Assembly: GCA_019752975.1 (NCBI GenBank)
Contig: JAIELM010000482.1
Location: 1 to 8,922, forward strand
Direction: 5' to 3'
DNA length: 8,922 bases
Source: Undibacterium sp.
GTDB taxonomy: Bacteria > Pseudomonadota > Gammaproteobacteria > Burkholderiales > Burkholderiaceae_D
Part shown: in pieces, positions 1-6,000 of the stretch
Position numbering within the stretch: position 1 is the first letter of the stretch
Layout of the letters: the number at the start of each line of letters is the position of its first letter
Notes under the pieces: model-generated
Seen by the model: the letters and a program-made list of their open reading frames with translations, nothing else
Database searches by the model: none
What the model was told of the DNA's origin: nothing
Program-made: the position numbers and the translations under genes

Positions 1-3000
1 AGTTATCTGGTTTGCCGACTGTGCACGGCTTACCCTTAGATTTCGTACGTCCCCAACTGCAAAGTTTTGTTGGAGCGACTGTAACGAGCCAGATCTCCGC
101 TGCTACCAGAGATACGCTTAAAGCGCTCTGTCTAGCCAAGGGTGCAACGCTTTTTATGGGACTCCATGCGGCTTTCTCTGTGCTGTTGTCACGCTATAGC
201 AACGAGACCGATATTGTTGTGGGCAGCCCAATCGCCAACCGTGAACAAGCCGAGGTCGCGGGCTTAATCGGCTTTTTCGTTAATACCTTGGTGTTGCGTA
301 GTGACTTAGCACAAAATTCCACGTTCGAAGCTATTTTGGAGCAAAGCAAACATAACTTACTCGACGCCTATTTGCATCAGCAAGTACCGTTTGAGCAAAT
401 CGTCGAGCGTCTACAGCCACAACGCAGTTTGAGTCATAGTCCAGTGTTTCAGATTATGTTGGTCTTGCAGAATATTGAGGTCGAGACATTGGCATTACCT
501 GGTCTGATTCTCAGTCCGGCGGCACAAGATCGTGGCATTGCTAAGTATGACTTGACCTTAACCATCGGTGAAGGCGCGCAGGGTCTAGAGCTTGGCTGGG
601 AATATAGTAGTGCCTTGTTCAAGGCAACGACGATACAAAGCATGGCAGGGCATTTTGAAAATCTACTCAATGCATTAGTGGCGATGCCGCAAAAGAACGT
701 GTTTGCGCTGGATATCTTGAGCGATACAGAACGAAATCAATTGACCAAAGGATGGAATCATACTGAGAACAACTATCCAACTGAGCTATGCCTGCATCAA
801 CTATTTGAGCAACAAGTAGCAAGTACTCCAGATGCGATTGCGGTGACTTTTGCAGGACAACAATGGAGTTACGCTGCGCTGAATCAAAGAGCCAATCAGC
901 TGGCGCATTATTTGGTCAAAGAAATGCAGGTACAGCCGGATAGCTTAATCGGGATTTGTGTAGAACGCTCTTTGGATATGCTGGTGGGTATTTTAGGAAT
1001 TTTAAAAGCGGGTGCTGCCTACTTACCGCTTGATCCAGATTATCCACAAGCACGATTAGCGTATATGGTACAAGACGCTAACTTACAGACGATCATTACG
1101 CAAAAACAGATACTGAACAGCACCTCTTTCCAGATAGCACAAGCGCTGTGTTTGGATGATGAACATGTGCAAATGCAGCTCTCAAGCTTAGCCATTAGCA
1201 ACCTCGACTTAGCCGCACTGACATCTAATCATTTGGCTTATGTGATCTACACTTCAGGCTCCACTGGGCAACCCAAAGGCGTCATGATCGAGCACCGCAG
1301 TGTGGTGAATTTTCTCTCCAGTATGCAACGCAAACCGGGTATCCAAGCACAAGACAAACTGTTGGCGGTGACTTCGACTGCATTTGATATCCACGGCTTG
1401 GAGTTGTTTTTACCCTTGAGCGTCGGTGCTCAATTAGTCATCGCGTCTAGAGCCGATAGCGCTGATCCCGAGGCGCTTATAGATTTGATGGAAAGTCATC
1501 GCATCAACTTCATGCAAGCCACACCAGCCACTTGGAAAATGCTACTAGCGTCGGCTTGGCAGCAAACTACTCCGCTTACCGCTTTGTGCGGTGGAGAAGC
1601 GCTAGGACTTAGTTTGGCAAAGGACTTGTTGGCGCAGCCAGGCCTGACGCTCTGGAATCTATATGGTCCCACAGAAACCACGATTTGGTCTTGTTGTAAA
1701 CAGATATTGCCAGATACTCAGAAGATATTGTTAGGCCAAGCGATAGATAACACCCAAGTGTTTGTCGTTGGCGTGGGTGCACAATTGGCACCTGTTGGTG
1801 TTGCAGGAGAATTATGGATAGGCGGAGCCGGTCTTGCACGAGGCTATTTACATAAACCCGAACTCACTGCGGACAAATTCGTCATTAATCCCTACTACGA
1901 CGAGACTGATCCGAACAGTAGTACAAGACTGTACAAGACCGGAGATTTAGTTCGTTATCTCACTGATGGTAATCTAGAGTATGTGGGACGTATTGATCAT
2001 CAGGTCAAGCTGCGTGGCTTTAGGATAGAGTTAGGTGAAATTGAAAATACGCTGATCACCCATCAGAAAGTGCAAGACGCAGTGGTGGTGATCAAGGAGA
2101 GCAAGCTTGGTGATCCAAGTCTGGTGGCCTATGTTGTCATCGATGAGGCGCATGCTACTACCTCCACAGAGGTCGATGGGCAAACCTCGATGGCAACACT
2201 ACGCCATCATGTGGCGCAGACGCTACCTGATTACATGCTGCCCACCAGCTTTGTATTTTTGGATAAACTGCCTTTAACACCGAATGGTAAGCTGGATCGT
2301 AAAGCGCTGCCCGAACCGGATAGAGAAGCGACATCGGCACATTATCTTGCGCCAAGCACCGCAATTGAAAAAATCTTGTCTGCGTTGTGGCAAGATGTTC
2401 TCGGCGTAGAAAGAGTCGGCTTGTCAGATAATTTCTTCCACTTAGGTGGACATTCACTTAGTGCTACGCGTGTGGTTGGCAAGCTTAATCAGGCGCTAAA
2501 TTTGGCGTTGCCATTGAAATCGCTGTTTGTCACACCCAATCTGGGTGCCTTGGCGGAGTTGGTGTTGCAGCATAGTTCGCAACTGAGTTTGCAACAGCGT
2601 TTGGATTCTGGTAGGCCGCCTTTGGTGCGCGTTTCGCGCGACCGCGTGCTATTACCCTCATTTACTCAGCAGCGACTATGGTTGCTGGATCAGATTGATG
2701 GCGGTAGTGCGCATTACCACCTGACTGGCGCATTAAAATTGAGCGGAGAACTCAACTATGCTGCGCTCAGTTTGGCATTCTCGACGATATTGGAACGCCA
2801 TGAAAGCCTACGCACCTGTTTTGAACTCAGCAAAGAAGGGAACCTATCTCAAGTCATATTAGCGCCTAGGAATTTGACGGTGACTGTGAGTAATTTGACC
2901 GAATTGCCCTTAGGTGAGCAACAAATGCAGGTGGTCGAACAAATGAGTGAGGAGTTCAGTAAGGCCTTCAATCTACGCACCGATTTGATGTTGCGGGCAC

Positions 3001-6000
3001 ACTTACTTCAACTTGCAGCGAACCAACATATTCTACTTGTGACCATGCACCATATCGCTTCAGATGGCTGGTCTATGGGTATCCTCATCAAGGAGTTTAG
3101 TGCACTTTATAGCGCCTATTCACAGGGACAAGGGAATCCCTTATCGCCTTTGGAAATCCAATATGCTGACTATGCGCAATGGCAACGCAACTGGCTGCAG
3201 GGCGATGAGCTGGAACGGCAATTGGGCTACTGGACGAGACAGTTAGCGGATCTCCCAGTAGTGCACAATCTGCCACTCGATTACGACAGACCAGTGAAGC
3301 AAAGCTTTATCGGTGAGACGATTTTCACTCGCATCGATACTGTGGCTGTTGAAGCACTCAAGAGCTTGTGTAGTCGTCAGGGCGCAAGCTTATTTATGGG
3401 TTTGCATGCTGCCTTTTCTGTTTTGTTATCTCGCTATAGCAATGAGACCGATATTGTTCTCGGTAGCCCGATTGCTAACCGAGAACAAATAGAAGTGGCG
3501 CCGCTGATCGGTTTCTTTGTGAATACCTTGGTGTTACGAAGTGACCTCTCTCAATCGCCCACTTTCATGCAATTGGTGCAGCAAAGTAGAGACATGTTGT
3601 TGGATGCTTATACGCACCAACAAGTCCCATTTGAGCAAATTGTCGAACGCCTGCAACCGCCGCGCAGTATCAGTCATAGCCCTTTATTTCAGATCATGCT
3701 GGTCATGCAAAACAACGAGGGAGAATCACTAGAATTGCCAGGATTGAGCCTCGCACCGTTAGAGCGATCAATCGGCATTGCCAAATATGATTTGACGCTG
3801 ACAGCGATTGAAACTGAACAAGGTCTGGAGCTGAGTTGGGAATATAACGCCGATTTGTTTGAGTCAAATACTGTAGCTAGTATGGCGCAACATTTCGAGC
3901 AACTACTCAGCATCATGCTGCAAATGCCGGAGGAAAAAGTCGCTGATGTAGCGATCCTCAACGATGCGCAATACCAGCAACAAGTCTTCACATGGAACAA
4001 TACCGCCACAAGCTATCCGCAAGAAAAATGTGTACACCAACTGTTTGAACAACAGGTTGATCTCAATCCAGATGGCTTAGCATTGATTTTCGAAGATCAA
4101 CAAATAAGCTACCAGGAACTCAATCAAAAAGCCAATCAACTGGCGCACTATTTACGCCAAGAGAAAGCCATCTCGCCCGATACTCTAGTCGGTATTTGCC
4201 TAGAACGATCTATAGACATGGTGGTGTCTATGTTGGCCGTCCTCAAAGCTGGTGCGGCTTATGTACCGCTCGATCCCGACTACCCGAGCGCGAGACTGGG
4301 CTACATGCTAGAAGACGCTCAACTTGCGACCGTGATCACCATCCAAAAGCTGCTCAGTAAAACCCCCATCACCGAGGCACAAGCCTTGTGTCTCGATACA
4401 CAGGCAATCCAAGCGCAGCTAGCAAGGCTATCGGTAGAAAATATTGATGTCGTATCGTTGAATTTGACGTCAAACCATCTCGCGTATCTTATCTATACCT
4501 CAGGTTCAACCGGTCAGCCCAAAGGTGCGGCCTTACCACATCGCGGCGTGGTGAATTATCTCGACTACGCGAAGACAAACTATTTTAATCAAGTAGTCGG
4601 CGCCGTGGTTAGTTCACCTTTAGCCTTCGATGCCACCGTGACGAGTTTGCTCGGCCCCTTGGTGAGCGGAAAATGGGTTAAATTATTGTCGTCCTCTGGG
4701 CAAGAGCTAGCGCAGTTGAGTCAAGAAATGCGCACACTGCAAGTGCCGGTTTTATTTAAGATCACGCCAGCGCATCTAGAAGCTTTGGCGCACTATTTAC
4801 CTAATGGACTGGTTTCAGAACAAGCCCATATGTTGGTGATTGGTGGTGATCAACTGAGTAGCAAAGTGGCGCATCACTGGAAAACCCAACTGCTACCACT
4901 GGCCACCTTAGTCAATGAATATGGTCCTACCGAAACCGTGGTGGGATGCTCGACCTTTTTTATCCGCGAGGCGGAGCAAATCGATGTCAAGGACGCGGCG
5001 GTATCGATAGGTCGCGGGATTAATAATACCCAATTATTCGTTCTCAAAGACGCTGCACAGCTGCTGCCATTACAGCTTGCTGGCGAATTGCTCATAGGTG
5101 GCGCGGGTCTAGCACGCGGCTATCTGAATCGAGTGGAACTGACAGCCGAAAAATTCATCACCAATCCTTTCCATGATGCGACAGACCCCAATAGTAGTGA
5201 GCGCTTGTACCGAACTGGCGATCTAGTCCGCTGGCGCTTGGATGGCAATCTTGAGTTCTTGGGACGCATAGACCATCAAGTCAAGTTGCGTGGCTTTCGG
5301 ATTGAACTGGGGGAGATAGAGGCCGCATTGGGTGCAATTTCTACGGTGAGTGAAGTGGTTGTACAACTGCGCGAAGACGTCGAGGGAGATAAGCGCCTAG
5401 TTGCGTATTTGGTTCCCCATACAGACTGCGTGATCGACGAGGCCTATGTACGTGGATCGTTGTCGTCGAGTTTGCCAGAGCATATGGTACCGGCACACTT
5501 CATCACACTAGACACATTACCGCTGACCGCGAATGGCAAATTGGATCGCAAGGCTTTACCAACACCGGATATGTTGAAGTCTTCATTGCAATATGTGGAG
5601 CCAAAAACAGCAATAGAAAAAAACCTGTGCTCGATATGGCAAGACATACTTGGCGTGGAACAAGTTGGTGTCAATGATAATTTCTTTCAGTTAGGCGGAC
5701 ATTCTATTTTGGCCGTTCAACTGATTGCGCGCTTGCAGGAAGTGGGCATTAACATGAGCATAGCCCAGTTATTTGCAAACAGTACTTTGGCCGATCTAGC
5801 AGCTGCCTTGGAGCAGGGAATGCATGCGGACACAGTTAAGTTTTCTGCGCCAGCTAATCTGATTCCTCAGGATTGTCAGCACATTACACCGGACATATTG
5901 GCTATGGTGGAGCTGAGCTTGGACGACATTGCGCTGATCGTCACCCAAATTCCGGGTGGCGCGGCTAACATCCAAGATATCTATCCGCTAGCACCGCTAC

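Noticed and set aside
2158..2457. 99-codon minus-strand open frame opposite the A1 end and T1
   Set aside because: Antisense to the NGKLDRK and LGGHS motifs. No recognisable protein features.
3689..4009. 106-codon minus-strand open frame opposite the end of C2
   Set aside because: Antisense shadow. A similar antisense frame appears at 449-670 opposite the paralogous part of C1, because the two coding segments are alike, not because of a conserved minus-strand gene.
5817..5975. Gap between T2 and C3 as a gene boundary or docking region
   Set aside because: The frame is open throughout and the residues form the usual linker that precedes dual-type condensation domains. There is no stop, start or ribosome binding site.
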